Positions 45,822-55,196 of a DNA stretch of 64,000 nt are shown here, one piece after another; the stretch's first letter is position 1, and the number at the start of each line of letters is the position of its first letter. Origin of the DNA: Sphaerotilus mobilis (GTDB taxonomy: Bacteria > Pseudomonadota > Gammaproteobacteria > Burkholderiales > Burkholderiaceae_C); the NCBI RefSeq assembly GCF_004216565.1, contig NZ_SGWV01000009.1, forward strand, positions 372,001 through 436,000, written 5' to 3'. A model generated the notes under the pieces. That model made no database searches. It was not told the origin of the DNA and saw only the letters and a program-made list of their open reading frames with translations. Made by a program: the position numbers and the translations under genes.

Positions 45822-46592
45822 ATGGCCCGTATCTTCTGCATCGCCAATCAAAAAGGTGGCGTCGGCAAGACGACCACCACCGTCAACCTCGCCGCCGGAC
45901 TCGGTCAGATCGGCCAGCGCGTGCTGGTGATCGATCTTGACCCGCAGGGCAACGCGACCATGGGTTCAGGCGTCGACAAGCGCGGGCTGAAGGCCACCGT
46001 CTACGACGTGCTGCTGGGCAGCGTCAGCGTGCGCGACTCCCGCGTGCGCAGCGACAAGGCCGGCTATGACGTGCTGGGCGCCAACCGCGAGCTGGCCGGC
46101 GCCGAGATCGAGCTGGTCAACCTGGAGCAGCGCGACCGCCGCCTGAAAGTCGCGCTGACGCCCGCGCTGGACGACTACGACTTTGTGCTGATCGACTGCC
46201 CGCCCTCGCTGAGCCTGCTGACGCTCAACGGTCTGAACTGCGCCCACGGCGTGATCGTGCCGATGCAGTGCGAATACTTCGCGCTCGAAGGCCTGTCCGA
46301 CCTGGTCAACACCATCAAGCAGGTGCACGCCAACCTCAACCGCGACCTGCAGCTGATCGGCCTGCTGCGGGTGATGTTCGACCCGCGCATCACGCTGCAG
46401 CAGCAGGTCAGCGACCAGCTCAAGGCGCACTTCGGCGACAAGGTCTTCAACAGCATGATCCCGCGCAACGTTCGCCTGGCCGAAGCGCCCAGCTACGGCC
46501 TGCCGGGCGTCGTGTTCGACCCGGCCTCGCGCGGCGCGCAGGCCTTCGTCGAGTTCGCGCAGGAGATGGTCGAGCGCGTCAAGGCGCTCTGA
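45822..46592 (+). CDS. parA: ParA/Soj chromosome-partitioning ATPase
   Basis: This 256-aa ATPase has the deviant Walker A motif KGGVGKTTTTVNLAAGL (Lys of KGG at about residue 10), VLVIDLDPQGNATMGSG and YDFVLIDCPPSLSLLTLN. It is a chromosomal-type ParA with no N-terminal DNA-binding domain. With ParB bound at parS, ParA moves origin regions apart. Four parS-like sites lie within 6.3 kb upstream. Unusually, the next gene is not parB but a convergent MBL-fold gene. Confidence 0.95.
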   Translation: MARIFCIANQKGGVGKTTTTVNLAAGLGQIGQRVLVIDLDPQGNATMGSGVDKRGLKATVYDVLLGSVSVRDSRVRSDKAGYDVLGANRELAGAEIELVNLEQRDRRLKVALTPALDDYDFVLIDCPPSLSLLTLNGLNCAHGVIVPMQCEYFALEGLSDLVNTIKQVHANLNRDLQLIGLLRVMFDPRITLQQQVSDQLKAHFGDKVFNSMIPRNVRLAEAPSYGLPGVVFDPASRGAQAFVEFAQEMVERVKAL

Positions 46593-46604
46593 CCAGGGTC
46601 GCCG

Positions 46605-46621
46605 GCTGGCCTCAGGCCAGC
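46605..46621. terminator. bidirectional hairpin between parA and the MBL-fold gene
   Basis: GCTGGCCT (46605-46612) and AGGCCAGC (46614-46621) are perfect 8-bp arms around one C. It begins 12 bases after the parA stop and overlaps the stop of the convergent gene. It is a likely two-way transcription stop, without a T tract. Confidence 0.5.
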
Positions 46622-47700
46622 GCGCTGGCCGGCAAGCCGAAGCGCCAGATGCCCTCGGCGTCCCGGCTGCGCACCAGCCGGCCGGACAGCCACAGCGCGT
46701 GCAGGTGGGCGACCGACTCGCCCATCGCGAAGGTGGTCTGGTGCAGGTCCAGCGCCCGCTTGAACAGCACCGGCAGCACATCGGCGGCACTCTGCGGCGC
46801 GGCGGCGCAGGCCTCCATCACCTCGGCCAGGCGTTCCTCATGGTGGCCATGCAACTGGTCGATGCGCGCGTGCAGCCCGCGGAAGGGCTTGCCGTGCGAG
46901 GGCAGCACCAGCGTGTCGGCCGGCAGCGGACGCAGGCGGTCGAGCGATTCGAGGTAGAGCCGCAGCGGGTCGGCCTCGGGCTCCAGGTCGATCACGCTGA
47001 CATTGGTCGAGATGCGCGGCAGCACCATGTCGCCGGAAATCATGAGGCCCAGCCCCGGCGCATGCAGGCTGATGTGCTCGGGCGCGTGGCCGTGGCCGGC
47101 GATGCAGTGCCACGCCTGGCCGCCGATCTCGATCACCTGAGCGTCCATCAGGCGCCGGAACTGGGTCGGCACCTTCGGCACCATCGAGCCGTAGTAGTTG
47201 CCCCGGGCGCGGACCTTGGCCTGGCGCTCCGGATCGTTCAGGCCATGCGAGGCGAAGAAGCGCGCCGCCGCCTCGCCACCATAACCGGTGGTCTGCTGGC
47301 TGGCCATGCGCGCGGCGTTCCAGTCGGTGCCGCTGATCCAGAGTCGGCAGTCATGCTCGGGCGTGGTCCAGCGCTCGCACAGCCAGTGCGCCAGCCCGAT
47401 GTGGTCCGGGTGCATGTGGGTGACGATCACCCGCAGCACCGGCAGACCGTCCATCTGCTCGGCGAAGACCTGTTCCCAGGCGCGCTGGGTCGGGTCGTTG
47501 GTGATGCCGCAGTCGACCACCGTCCAGCCCTCGCGGCCGTCGAGCCGGTCACGCAGCAGCCACAGGTTGATGTGGTCCAGCGCGAAGGGCAGGCCCATGC
47601 GGATCCAGCGCACGCCGGGCGCCAGCGTGATCGCCTGGCCCGGTTCGGGGACGCTGTCGCCAAGGACGTAGTCGAGCTGGTGTTCGAGCGGATTGGCCAT
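46612..47700 (-). CDS. MBL-fold metallo-hydrolase
   Basis: This 362-aa metallo-beta-lactamase-fold hydrolase has the metal motif THMHPDHIG (about residues 94-102), further ligands in AGHGHAPEH and SGDMVLP, and a C-terminal LPSHGKPF. A helical tail (about residues 285-362) includes LFKRALDLHQTTFAMGES, a pattern seen in MBL proteins near fatty or branched-chain acyl-CoA genes. The substrate is unknown; thioester or lactone hydrolysis is possible. It diverges from the LiuR-type regulator and shares with it a palindromic operator. Confidence 0.85.
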   Translation of the reverse strand: MANPLEHQLDYVLGDSVPEPGQAITLAPGVRWIRMGLPFALDHINLWLLRDRLDGREGWTVVDCGITNDPTQRAWEQVFAEQMDGLPVLRVIVTHMHPDHIGLAHWLCERWTTPEHDCRLWISGTDWNAARMASQQTTGYGGEAAARFFASHGLNDPERQAKVRARGNYYGSMVPKVPTQFRRLMDAQVIEIGGQAWHCIAGHGHAPEHISLHAPGLGLMISGDMVLPRISTNVSVIDLEPEADPLRLYLESLDRLRPLPADTLVLPSHGKPFRGLHARIDQLHGHHEERLAEVMEACAAAPQSAADVLPVLFKRALDLHQTTFAMGESVAHLHALWLSGRLVRSRDAEGIWRFGLPASALA

Positions 47701-47758
47701 CGGGACTCCATCGCGTCGACCCGGTCAGCGGCCGGATCGCAAGGTTAGACTGGTGAAC

Positions 47759-47774
47759 TTGACGTTTACGTCAA
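47759..47774. promoter_or_regulatory. perfect MerR/LiuR-type operator
   Basis: TTGACGTTTACGTCAA has perfect 7-bp arms around TT. It resembles the palindromes described for LiuR-type MerR regulators (TTTACGT-N2-ACGTAAA). It lies between the divergent MBL-fold gene and the LiuR-like gene, 45 bases before the latter's start. Confidence 0.72.
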
Positions 47775-47819
47775 CGGCAGTTTAACCAGCGCCTCTCACC
47801 TCCGACCGGACCGCGAGCC

Positions 47820-48242
47820 ATGACCACCAGCCTTGCTGCTGCCACCCGGACCTTCACGATCTCCGAGCTGTCGGCCGAGTTCGACATCACGCCGCGCGCG
47901 ATCCGCTTCTACGAGGACGTCGGCCTGCTCGAACCGGCCCGCGACGGCCGCAACCGCGTCTACACCCACCGCGACCGGACGCGGCTCAAGCTCACGCTGC
48001 GCGGCAAGCGCCTGGGGCTGAGCCTGCAGGAGATCAAGCAGCTGGTCGACATGTACGACTCGCCGGACGACACCCACCAGCAGCTGCAGGCCTTCCTCGG
48101 CATCTTGCGCCAGCACCGCAGCCAGCTGGAGCAGCAGCTGGAGGATCTGCAGGTGACGCTGGCCGAAATCGCCCAGCACGAGGACCGCTGCCTGCGCATG
48201 CTCGACGGCAAGTCCGGCGAGCTGAGCGACGCGATCGACTGA
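47820..48242 (+). CDS. liuR: MerR-family regulator, LiuR type
   Basis: This 140-aa MerR-type regulator starts with FTISELSAEFDITPRAIRFY and DVGLLEPARDGRNRVY (about residues 11-46), then LKLTLRGKRLGLSLQEIKQL. A coiled-coil helix (LRQHRSQLEQQLEDLQVTL, about residues 98-116) drives dimerisation. LiuR regulates leucine/isovalerate and related acyl-CoA degradation. Thiolase, acyl-CoA dehydrogenase and thioesterase genes follow within 8 kb. A classical isovaleryl-CoA dehydrogenase/liu operon is not immediately downstream, so its targets here are inferred. Confidence 0.82.
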   Translation: MTTSLAAATRTFTISELSAEFDITPRAIRFYEDVGLLEPARDGRNRVYTHRDRTRLKLTLRGKRLGLSLQEIKQLVDMYDSPDDTHQQLQAFLGILRQHRSQLEQQLEDLQVTLAEIAQHEDRCLRMLDGKSGELSDAID

Positions 48243-48275
48243 TCGACTGATCGAGCCCCCACCGGAGACCCGCCC

Positions 48276-48740
48276 ATGTCCGCCTTCCAGGCCGCCGACC
48301 CCGCCTACGCCGAACGCGTCGCAGAGTCCTTTGCCCGCCAGAGCGCCATGTCGACCATCGGCGCGCGCCTGGTCGCGGTGCGGCCCGGCGAGGTCGAGAT
48401 CGAGCTGCCGCACGGCCCGGCGATCTGCCAGCAGCACGGCTTTGTGCACGCCGGCATCGTCTCCACCGCGCTCGATTCGGCCTGCGGCTATGCGGCGTCC
48501 AGCCTGATGCCGGCCGATGCGGGCGTGCTGACGATCGAGTTCAAGGTCAACCTGCTGGCGCCCGCGCGCGGACCGGTGATCCGCATGACCGGACGGGTCG
48601 TCAAGGCCGGCCGGACCATCAGCGTGGTCGAGGGACAGGCCGTGCAAGCACACCCGCGCGACCCGGCGCAGACCCAGGTCGTGGCCACCATGACGGCCAC
48701 GGTGATGACCATCAGCGGCCGCGAGGACGTGCGCGGCTGA
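48276..48740 (+). CDS. PaaI-type hotdog thioesterase
   Basis: This 154-aa hotdog-fold protein contains [20 protein letters not shown] (about residues 52-71), with the HG-FVHGG-like catalytic segment, and [13 protein letters not shown]. This is the pattern of PaaI/YigI thioesterases, which release CoA from acyl- or aryl-CoA. It starts 33 bases after the LiuR-type gene and is probably in one transcript with it and with carbonic anhydrase. Confidence 0.85.
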   Translation: MSAFQAADPAYAERVAESFARQSAMSTIGARLVAVRPGEVEIELPHGPAICQQHGFVHAGIVSTALDSACGYAASSLMPADAGVLTIEFKVNLLAPARGPVIRMTGRVVKAGRTISVVEGQAVQAHPRDPAQTQVVATMTATVMTISGREDVRG

Positions 48741-48788
48741 TACCCGGAAGTGACCGCAGCGCCATGCGGCTGCGCAACAATTCTCGCC

Positions 48789-49511
48789 ATGACCACCGAA
48801 CTGCAAGAACTCTTCGACAGCAACCGCCACTGGGCCCGCAAGGTCGAGCAGCGGGAGCCCGGCTTCTTCTCGAAGCTGCTGGAACAGCAGACGCCGCAAT
48901 ACCTGTGGATCGGCTGCGCCGACAGCCGCGTGCCGGCCAACGAGCTGGTCGGGCTGCTGCCCGGCGAGCTGTTCGTGCACCGCAACGTCGCCAACGTGGT
49001 CGTGCACTCGGACATGAACGCGCTGTCGGTGATCCAGTTCGCCGTCGACGGGCTGAAGGTCCAGCACATCATCGTGGTCGGCCATTCCAACTGCGGCGGC
49101 GTGAAGGCCGCGCTCAACGACCTCCGCCTGGGCCTGGTCGACAACTGGATCCGCCACGTCAAGGACGTGCGCCACCTGCACCAGAACCTGCTGGACCGCA
49201 TCGCGCCGGAGCTGCGCCTGAACGCGCTGGTCGAGCTCAACGTGCTGGAGCAGTCGCTCAACGTCTGCCACACCAGCGCCGTGCAGGACGCCTGGGCGCG
49301 CGGCCAGGAGGTCGTCGTGCACGGCTGGGTCTACGGCCTGCACAACGGTCTGCTGCAGGACCTGCGCATGACGGTCCGTCAGGGTGGCGATATCCAGCCG
49401 GCCTACGCTGCCGCCCTCGACGCGCTGACCGCCCGCTACGTCAGCGCGGATCCCGCGACCGCCGCCACCGCCGCACCCGCCGACCCGACGGCGGCGCAGA
49501 AAGCCGACTGA
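48789..49511 (+). CDS. can: beta-carbonic anhydrase
   Basis: This 240-aa enzyme interconverts CO2 and bicarbonate. The zinc ligands and catalytic dyad are visible: C43 and D45-x-R47 in GCADSRVP, then H99 and C102 in GHSNCGG. The length is somewhat more than the usual 220 because of an Ala/Pro-rich tail (from about residue 220). The start at 48789 is the Met of MTTELQELF. Its stop overlaps the aceK start (TGATG). The coupling with aceK is common in Burkholderiales and may link bicarbonate supply to anaplerosis. Confidence 0.92.
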   Translation: MTTELQELFDSNRHWARKVEQREPGFFSKLLEQQTPQYLWIGCADSRVPANELVGLLPGELFVHRNVANVVVHSDMNALSVIQFAVDGLKVQHIIVVGHSNCGGVKAALNDLRLGLVDNWIRHVKDVRHLHQNLLDRIAPELRLNALVELNVLEQSLNVCHTSAVQDAWARGQEVVVHGWVYGLHNGLLQDLRMTVRQGGDIQPAYAAALDALTARYVSADPATAATAAPADPTAAQKAD

Positions 49512-51343
49512 TGTTCCCGCAACAGCTCAACGACAGCCGCGCCTTTGACATCGCCACCGCGTTGCTCGAAGGCTTCAACCGCCACTACCGGCTGTTCCGC
49601 GAGACCAGTGCCGAGGCCAAGGCCCGCTTCGAGGTGGCCGACTGGCATGGCCAGCAGCGCGCCCAGCGCGAGCGCATCGAGTTCTACGACATCCGGGTGC
49701 AGGAAGCGGCCGACCGGCTGCAGACCGAGTTCAAGGCCGGCACGCTGGCGATGGACGTCTGGCAGCAGATCAAGCTGCACTACATCGGCCTGCTGACCAA
49801 CCACCACCAGCCCGAGCTGGCCGAGACCTTCTTCAACTCGGTCACCACCAAGATCCTGCACCGGGACTACTTCCACAACGACTTCATCTTCGTGCGCCCG
49901 GCCGTCAGCACCGAGTACATCGAGAACAACGAGCCCACCGCCAAGCCGACCTTCCGGGCCTGGTACCCGACCCGCGAGACGCTGCGCGAGACGCTCGCCC
50001 AGCTGGTGGGTGACTTCGACCTGCAGGGTCGCTGGGAGAACTTCGACCGCGACATCGACCACATCGACGCGGTCATGCGCCAGGAACTCGGCGACGAGCG
50101 CCTGCGCACCAACTTCCAGTTCCAGGTGCTGTCCTCGCTGTTCTTCCGCAACAAGGGCGCCTACATCGTCGGCAAGATCCTCAACGGCTACCGCGAGACG
50201 CCCTTCGCGCTGCCCATCCTGCACAACGCCACCGGCGAGTTCTACGTCGACGCCATGTTGCTCGGCGAGGACGACCTGCAGATGCTCTTCAGCTTCGCGC
50301 GGGCCTACTTCATGGTCGAGATGGAGGTGCCCTCGGCCTATGTGCAGTTCCTGCGCTCGATGATGCCGCGCAAGCCGCGCAGCGAGCTCTACAACGCGCT
50401 GGGCCTGCAAAAGCAGGGCAAGACGCTGTTCTTCCGCGACTTCCAGTTCCACCTGCGTCACAGCAGCGACCATTTCCGCATCGCGCCCGGCATCAAGGGC
50501 ATGGTGATGCTGGTGTTCGACCTGCCGAGCTATCCCTTCGTCTTCAAGGTGATCAAGGACTACTACCCGCCGCAGAAGGACACCACGCGCGAGCTGATCA
50601 AGAGCAAGTACCTGCTGGTCAAGCAGCACGACCGGGTCGGGCGCATGGCCGACACGCTCGAGTTCAGCAACGTCGCCTTCCCGCGGGCCCGCTTCGAGCA
50701 GGAGCTGATCGACGAGATCCTGAAGTTCGCGCCCAGCCAGCTGGAGATCTCCGACCGCGACGGCGACGGCGAGCAGGAGGTCATCCTCAAGCACGTCTAC
50801 ATCGAGCGCCGCATGGTGCCGCTCAACATCTACCTGCAGGAGGCCGATCCGTCGCAGCTCGAACATGCGGTGATCGAGTACGGCAACGCGATCAAGGACC
50901 TGGTGGCGGCCAACATCTTCCCCGGCGACATGCTGTGGAAGAACTTCGGCGTGATGCGGCAGAACAAGGTCGTCTTCTACGACTACGACGAGATCGAATA
51001 CATCACCGACTGCAACTTCCGCCGCGTGCCCGAGCCGCGCAACGAGGAAGACGAGATGTCCGGCGAGATCTGGTATCGGGTCGGTCCCAAGGACGTCTTC
51101 CCCGAGACCTTCGGCCCCTTCCTGCTGGGCAACCACGCGGTGCGCGCGGTCTTCCTCAAGCACCACGGCGACCTGCTCGATGCCGCCTTCTGGCAGGGCC
51201 ACAAGGAACGCATCCTGGCCGGCCACGTGCACGACGTCTTCCCCTACGAACAAGACAAGCGCTTCGTCAGCCACCGCAACGGCGGCGCGCCGCGTGGCCC
51301 CAGCAGCAACAGCCTGGCGCAAGCCGGCCAATCGGCCGACTGA
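49511..51343 (+). CDS. aceK: isocitrate dehydrogenase kinase/phosphatase AceK
   Basis: This 610-aa bifunctional enzyme phosphorylates and dephosphorylates isocitrate dehydrogenase, deciding between the TCA cycle and the glyoxylate shunt. The ATP-binding segment is [20 protein letters not shown] followed by the Lys of [31 protein letters not shown] and [18 protein letters not shown] hold the kinase-like catalytic and Mg2+ residues. The start overlaps the carbonic anhydrase stop. AceK fits with malate synthase G at 17.8 kb. Confidence 0.96.
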   Translation: MFPQQLNDSRAFDIATALLEGFNRHYRLFRETSAEAKARFEVADWHGQQRAQRERIEFYDIRVQEAADRLQTEFKAGTLAMDVWQQIKLHYIGLLTNHHQPELAETFFNSVTTKILHRDYFHNDFIFVRPAVSTEYIENNEPTAKPTFRAWYPTRETLRETLAQLVGDFDLQGRWENFDRDIDHIDAVMRQELGDERLRTNFQFQVLSSLFFRNKGAYIVGKILNGYRETPFALPILHNATGEFYVDAMLLGEDDLQMLFSFARAYFMVEMEVPSAYVQFLRSMMPRKPRSELYNALGLQKQGKTLFFRDFQFHLRHSSDHFRIAPGIKGMVMLVFDLPSYPFVFKVIKDYYPPQKDTTRELIKSKYLLVKQHDRVGRMADTLEFSNVAFPRARFEQELIDEILKFAPSQLEISDRDGDGEQEVILKHVYIERRMVPLNIYLQEADPSQLEHAVIEYGNAIKDLVAANIFPGDMLWKNFGVMRQNKVVFYDYDEIEYITDCNFRRVPEPRNEEDEMSGEIWYRVGPKDVFPETFGPFLLGNHAVRAVFLKHHGDLLDAAFWQGHKERILAGHVHDVFPYEQDKRFVSHRNGGAPRGPSSNSLAQAGQSAD

Positions 51344-51393
51344 TTCCGCCCAGGCCCACGGCCGCCAGGGCCGATCCACACGAGGTTCCTGCT

Positions 51394-52593
51394 ATGTCCA
51401 CTGCCATGTCCACCGCCACCGACCCCATCGTCATCGTCTCCGCCGCCCGCACGCCGATCGGCGGCCTGCTGGGTGACTTCGCCGGCCTGAGCGCCGCCGA
51501 ACTCGGCGGTGTCGCCATTGCGGCGGCCGTGCAGCGCGCCGGCATCGACGGTGCCGCCGTCGACGAGGTCCTGATGGGCAACTGCCTGATGGCCGGACAG
51601 GGCCAGGCCCCCGCCCGCCAGGCCGCGCTGAAGGCCGGCCTGCCGCTGAGCGCCGGTGCGGTCACGCTCAGCAAGATGTGCGGCTCGGGCATGCGCGCCA
51701 TGATGTTCGGCCACGACATGCTGGCTGCCGGCAGCGCCGACGTGGTCGTCGCCGGAGGCATGGAGAGCATGACCAACGCGCCCCACCTGATGTTCGCGCG
51801 CAAGGGCGTGAAGTACGGCGCGGCGCAGATGTTCGACCACATGGCCATGGACGGCCTCGAAGACGCCTACGAGCGCGGCAAGGCCATGGGCGTGTTCGCC
51901 GAGGCCTGCGTGGCGAAATACGGTTTCACCCGCGAGGCGCAGGACGGCTACGCCATCACCTCGACCACCCGCGCCAAGACCGCCAACGAGGACGGCAGCT
52001 TCGACTGGGAGATCGCGCCGGTGACAGTCAGCGGCCGCGGCGGCGAGACGCTGGTCCGCCACGACGAGCAGCCCGCCAAGGCCCGGCTCGACAAGATTGG
52101 CAGCCTGCGGCCGGCCTTCGTGAAGGACGGCACCATCACCGCCGCCAACGCCAGCAGCATCAGCGACGGCGCGGCCGCGCTGGTCCTGATGCGGGCCTCG
52201 ACCGCCCAGGCGCGCGGCCTGCACCCGCTGGCTCGCATCGTGAGCCACGCGGTCCACGCCCAGGAGCCGGCCTGGTTCAGCACCGCCCCGGCCGGCGCCA
52301 TCCGCAAGGCCCTCGCCAAGGCCGGCTGGAGCGCCGCTGACGTGCAGCTCTGGGAGGTCAACGAGGCCTTCGCCGCCGTCACCCTTGCCGCCATGGCCGA
52401 CTTCGACCTGCCCCACGACATCGTCAACGTGCACGGCGGCGCCTGCGCCCTCGGCCACCCCATCGGCGCCTCCGGCGCCCGCATCGTCGTGACGCTGCTG
52501 GGCGCCCTCCGCAAACGCGGCCTGAGCCGCGGCATGGCCAGCCTGTGCATCGGCGGCGGCGAGGCGACGGCGCTGGCGCTTGAGATGTTGTGA
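51394..52593 (+). CDS. acetyl-CoA C-acyltransferase (thiolase)
   Basis: This 399-aa thiolase has the acyl-carrying Cys96 in SKMCGSGM, His355 in ALGHPIGASG and the base Cys385 in CIGGGE. The N-terminal VSAARTPIGGLLGDFAG is standard. The enzyme condenses or cleaves acetyl-CoA units; a biosynthetic acetoacetyl-CoA or a degradative beta-keto thiolase cannot be separated by eye. It follows aceK after 50 bases. The start is at MSTAMSTATD; a second Met four codons later is possible. Confidence 0.93.
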   Translation: MSTAMSTATDPIVIVSAARTPIGGLLGDFAGLSAAELGGVAIAAAVQRAGIDGAAVDEVLMGNCLMAGQGQAPARQAALKAGLPLSAGAVTLSKMCGSGMRAMMFGHDMLAAGSADVVVAGGMESMTNAPHLMFARKGVKYGAAQMFDHMAMDGLEDAYERGKAMGVFAEACVAKYGFTREAQDGYAITSTTRAKTANEDGSFDWEIAPVTVSGRGGETLVRHDEQPAKARLDKIGSLRPAFVKDGTITAANASSISDGAAALVLMRASTAQARGLHPLARIVSHAVHAQEPAWFSTAPAGAIRKALAKAGWSAADVQLWEVNEAFAAVTLAAMADFDLPHDIVNVHGGACALGHPIGASGARIVVTLLGALRKRGLSRGMASLCIGGGEATALALEML

Positions 52594-52606
52594 ACCTGGC
52601 GCGAAC

Positions 52607-53275
52607 GTGACCCCCCTCGGCCTCCAGGACCTCGCCCTCTTCAGCCTGACCGTGCTGGTGCTCAACGCCACGCCTGGCGTGGACCTGCTGTTCACGATCA
52701 CGCGCACGCTCAAGCACGGCGTGCGGGGTGGGCTGGCGGGGGCGGCGGGGATTTCGGCCGGGTGCGTGGTGCATGCGGTCGGCGCGGCCTTCGGGCTGGC
52801 GGCGCTGCTGGCGACGTCGGCGGCGGCGTTTGCGGTGCTCAAGTGGGCCGGTGCGGCCTACCTGCTGTGGCTGGGGTTCTCGGCCTGGCGGGCGGCCTGC
52901 CGGCAAGCAGTGGACCCGGCGCCCGTCGATGCGGCTTCTGCGGGGGCGTCGACCTCGGTCGCGGCCGAGTCGCCTGCCGCGATCTTCCGGCAGGGCTTGC
53001 TGACCAATGTGCTGAACCCCAAGGTCGCGATCTTCTTTCTTGCCCTGCTGCCGCAGTTCATCGCCGCCGAGGCGCCGCACAAGACCTGGGCCTTCCTGGC
53101 CCTGGGTGCCTGGTTTGTCCTGCAGAGCGCTGTGTTCCTGATCGCGCTGGTGCTGGCCGTCGCGCCGCTGCGGCGCTGGCGGCCGGGTGCGCTGCTGCGG
53201 CGCGCGCTCGATGGCCTGACTGGCCTGCTGTTCCTGGGCCTGGCCGCGCGGCTGGCGCTGACGACCCGGCCCTGA
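52607..53275 (+). CDS. LysE-family amino-acid exporter (second)
   Basis: This 222-aa membrane protein is of the LysE/RhtB family. It has [19 protein letters not shown] (about residues 19-37), a variant of the usual PGP segment, then [32 protein letters not shown] and [20 protein letters not shown] polar Ala/Ser-rich insertion of about 25 residues precedes FRQGLLTN. The start is the GTG at 52607, matching the family N-terminus. It is 13 bases from the thiolase stop and 41 bases from hisC. Confidence 0.86.
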   Translation: MTPLGLQDLALFSLTVLVLNATPGVDLLFTITRTLKHGVRGGLAGAAGISAGCVVHAVGAAFGLAALLATSAAAFAVLKWAGAAYLLWLGFSAWRAACRQAVDPAPVDAASAGASTSVAAESPAAIFRQGLLTNVLNPKVAIFFLALLPQFIAAEAPHKTWAFLALGAWFVLQSAVFLIALVLAVAPLRRWRPGALLRRALDGLTGLLFLGLAARLALTTRP

Positions 53276-53316
53276 TCCGTCCGACCGGACATCGCCCTTC
53301 CCCGAGACCTTTCCCG

Positions 53317-54444
53317 ATGAGCCGTTACTGGAGTCCGCTGGTTCACACGCTGAGCCCCTATGTGCCGGGCGAGCAGCCGAAGATCGCGCAGCTCATCAAG
53401 CTCAACACCAACGAGCACCCGTGGCCGCCGAGCCCGAAGGTCGCCGAAGCGATCGCCGCCGAGCTGGCGGGCAGCACGGTGGATGAGGCCGGCGAGCGCC
53501 TGCGTCTGTACCCTGACCCGAGCGCCGCCGCGCTGCGCGCCACGCTGGCCGACGTGCATGGGCTGGACGCCGCCCAGGTCTTCGTCGGCAACGGCTCGGA
53601 CGAGGTGCTGGCCCATGCCTTCCAGGCGCTGCTGAACCACCGCCGTGCGGACGGTTCGGCGCGACCGCTCCTCTACCCCGACATCACCTACAGCTTCTAC
53701 CCGACCTACTGCCGGCTCTACGGCATCACGCCGCAGACCGTCGCCCTGGACGCGCACCTGCAGCTGCGGGTCGACGACCTGATCGACGCCGCCCGGACAC
53801 ATGACGCGGGCGGCGTGGTCTTCCCCAACCCCAACGCGCCGACCGGCTGCGGCGTGGCGCGTGCCGAGATCGAGCGCCTGTTGGTCGCCCTGCCCGACAC
53901 GGTCGTCGTGGTCGACGAGGCCTATGTCGACTTCGGCGCCGAGTCGGCCGTGCCGCTGATCGCCGCGCACCCGAACCTGCTGGTGGTGCACACGCTGTCG
54001 AAGTCGCGCGCGCTGGCCGGCCTGCGGGTGGGTTACGCGCTGGGCCACGCCGAGCTGATCGACGCCCTGGTGCGGGTCAAGGACAGCTTCAACTCCTACC
54101 CGCTGGACCGCCTCGCACTGGTCGGCGCACAGGCCGCGCTGGCCGACTCCGACTGGTTCACGCGGGCCTGCCGCGCGGTCAGCGACAGCCGCGCCAAGCT
54201 GAGCGCCGAACTCGCCGCGCTGGGTTTTGACGTGCTGCCCTCGCAGGCCAACTTCGTCTTCGCGGCCCACCCGCGCCACGACGCCGCCACGCTCGCACGC
54301 GCCTTGCGCGAGCGGGCCATCCTGGTGCGCCATTTCAGCCGGCCCGAACGCATCGCCGACCGGCTGCGCATCACCATCGGCACGCCCGCGCAGTGCGACG
54401 CGCTGGTCGCGGCGCTGCGCGACATCCTCGGCCCACAGGGGTGA
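53317..54444 (+). CDS. hisC: histidinol-phosphate aminotransferase
   Basis: This 375-aa PLP aminotransferase has the N-terminal [14 protein letters not shown] typical of HisC, the [15 protein letters not shown] segment, PNPNAPTG and [12 protein letters not shown]. The PLP-binding Lys229 is in [17 protein letters not shown]. The residues [16 protein letters not shown] at the C-terminus hold the substrate phosphate. It works in histidine synthesis but lies outside any his operon here; in many Proteobacteria a second hisC-like gene serves aromatic amino acids. It is followed by an SDR gene after 4 bases. Confidence 0.9.
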   Translation: MSRYWSPLVHTLSPYVPGEQPKIAQLIKLNTNEHPWPPSPKVAEAIAAELAGSTVDEAGERLRLYPDPSAAALRATLADVHGLDAAQVFVGNGSDEVLAHAFQALLNHRRADGSARPLLYPDITYSFYPTYCRLYGITPQTVALDAHLQLRVDDLIDAARTHDAGGVVFPNPNAPTGCGVARAEIERLLVALPDTVVVVDEAYVDFGAESAVPLIAAHPNLLVVHTLSKSRALAGLRVGYALGHAELIDALVRVKDSFNSYPLDRLALVGAQAALADSDWFTRACRAVSDSRAKLSAELAALGFDVLPSQANFVFAAHPRHDAATLARALRERAILVRHFSRPERIADRLRITIGTPAQCDALVAALRDILGPQG

Positions 54445-54448
54445 CACC

Positions 54449-55144
54449 ATGAGCAGTTCCCTTTCCTCGGCGCGCGCCTTGCGCACCCTCGTCATCGGCG
54501 CCTCGCGCGGCATCGGCCTGGCCTTGGCCCAACAGGCGGTCGGCGACGGCGATCAGGTCGTGGCCACCGCCCGCGACGACGACAGCCTGATGACGCTGGG
54601 CCAGCTCGGCGCACGCGCCATCAAGCTCGACGTCACCCAGCCCGCCAGCGTCGCGACGCTGGCCTGGCAGCTCGACGGGGCCGGCTTCGACCGCGTCTTC
54701 GTCAATGCCGGCGTGTTCGGCCCGCGCCTGCGCACGCTCGACAGCCCGTCGGTGGCCGACTTCGACGCCGTCATGCACGTCAACGTGCTGGGTCCGATGC
54801 AGGTCCTGCCGCAGCTGGTCGACGCGCTCGCGCCGGGTGCGCGGCTGTTGGTGATGAGCTCGGTGCTGGGTTCGATCGGCAGCCGGCAAGGTGCCAGCAG
54901 CTGGCTCTACAGCGCCTCCAAAGCGGCGCTGAACTCGGTGCTCAAGGACGTCGCGCTGGCCCTGGCCGACCGCGCCATCTGCATCGCCGCACACCCCGGC
55001 TGGGTCCGCACCGCGATGGGTGGCGCCGGCGGCACGCTCGATCCGGCCGAGAGCGCGGCCGATCTGCGTCGCCTGCTCGACGGCCTGAAGCCGGCCGACA
55101 ACGGCGGGCTGTTCAACCACGACGGCACGCCGATGCCGTGGTGA
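54449..55144 (+). CDS. short-chain dehydrogenase/reductase (SDR)
   Basis: This 231-aa Rossmann enzyme has the cofactor motif VIGASRGIGLALAQQ at about residues 15-29, FVNAGVFG (NAG motif) and the active site Tyr154-x-x-x-Lys158 in YSASK. The upstream VMSSVLGSIGSRQG contains the catalytic Ser. The acidic residues after the second strand are consistent with NAD rather than NADP, but this is not certain. The substrate is unknown. It follows hisC closely and precedes an acyl-CoA dehydrogenase after 52 bases. Confidence 0.86.
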   Translation: MSSSLSSARALRTLVIGASRGIGLALAQQAVGDGDQVVATARDDDSLMTLGQLGARAIKLDVTQPASVATLAWQLDGAGFDRVFVNAGVFGPRLRTLDSPSVADFDAVMHVNVLGPMQVLPQLVDALAPGARLLVMSSVLGSIGSRQGASSWLYSASKAALNSVLKDVALALADRAICIAAHPGWVRTAMGGAGGTLDPAESAADLRRLLDGLKPADNGGLFNHDGTPMPW

Positions 55145-55196
55145 TCGACCGCCCCATCGATCCCCAGCCAGAACAACGACCAGACCGGAGACCCCG

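Noticed and set aside
46593-46957. A frameshifted parB after parA
   Set aside because: All three plus-strand frames after parA were read. None contains ParB motifs (the box II GERR-type pattern or the helix-turn-helix). The region is the 3' end of the convergent MBL-fold gene.
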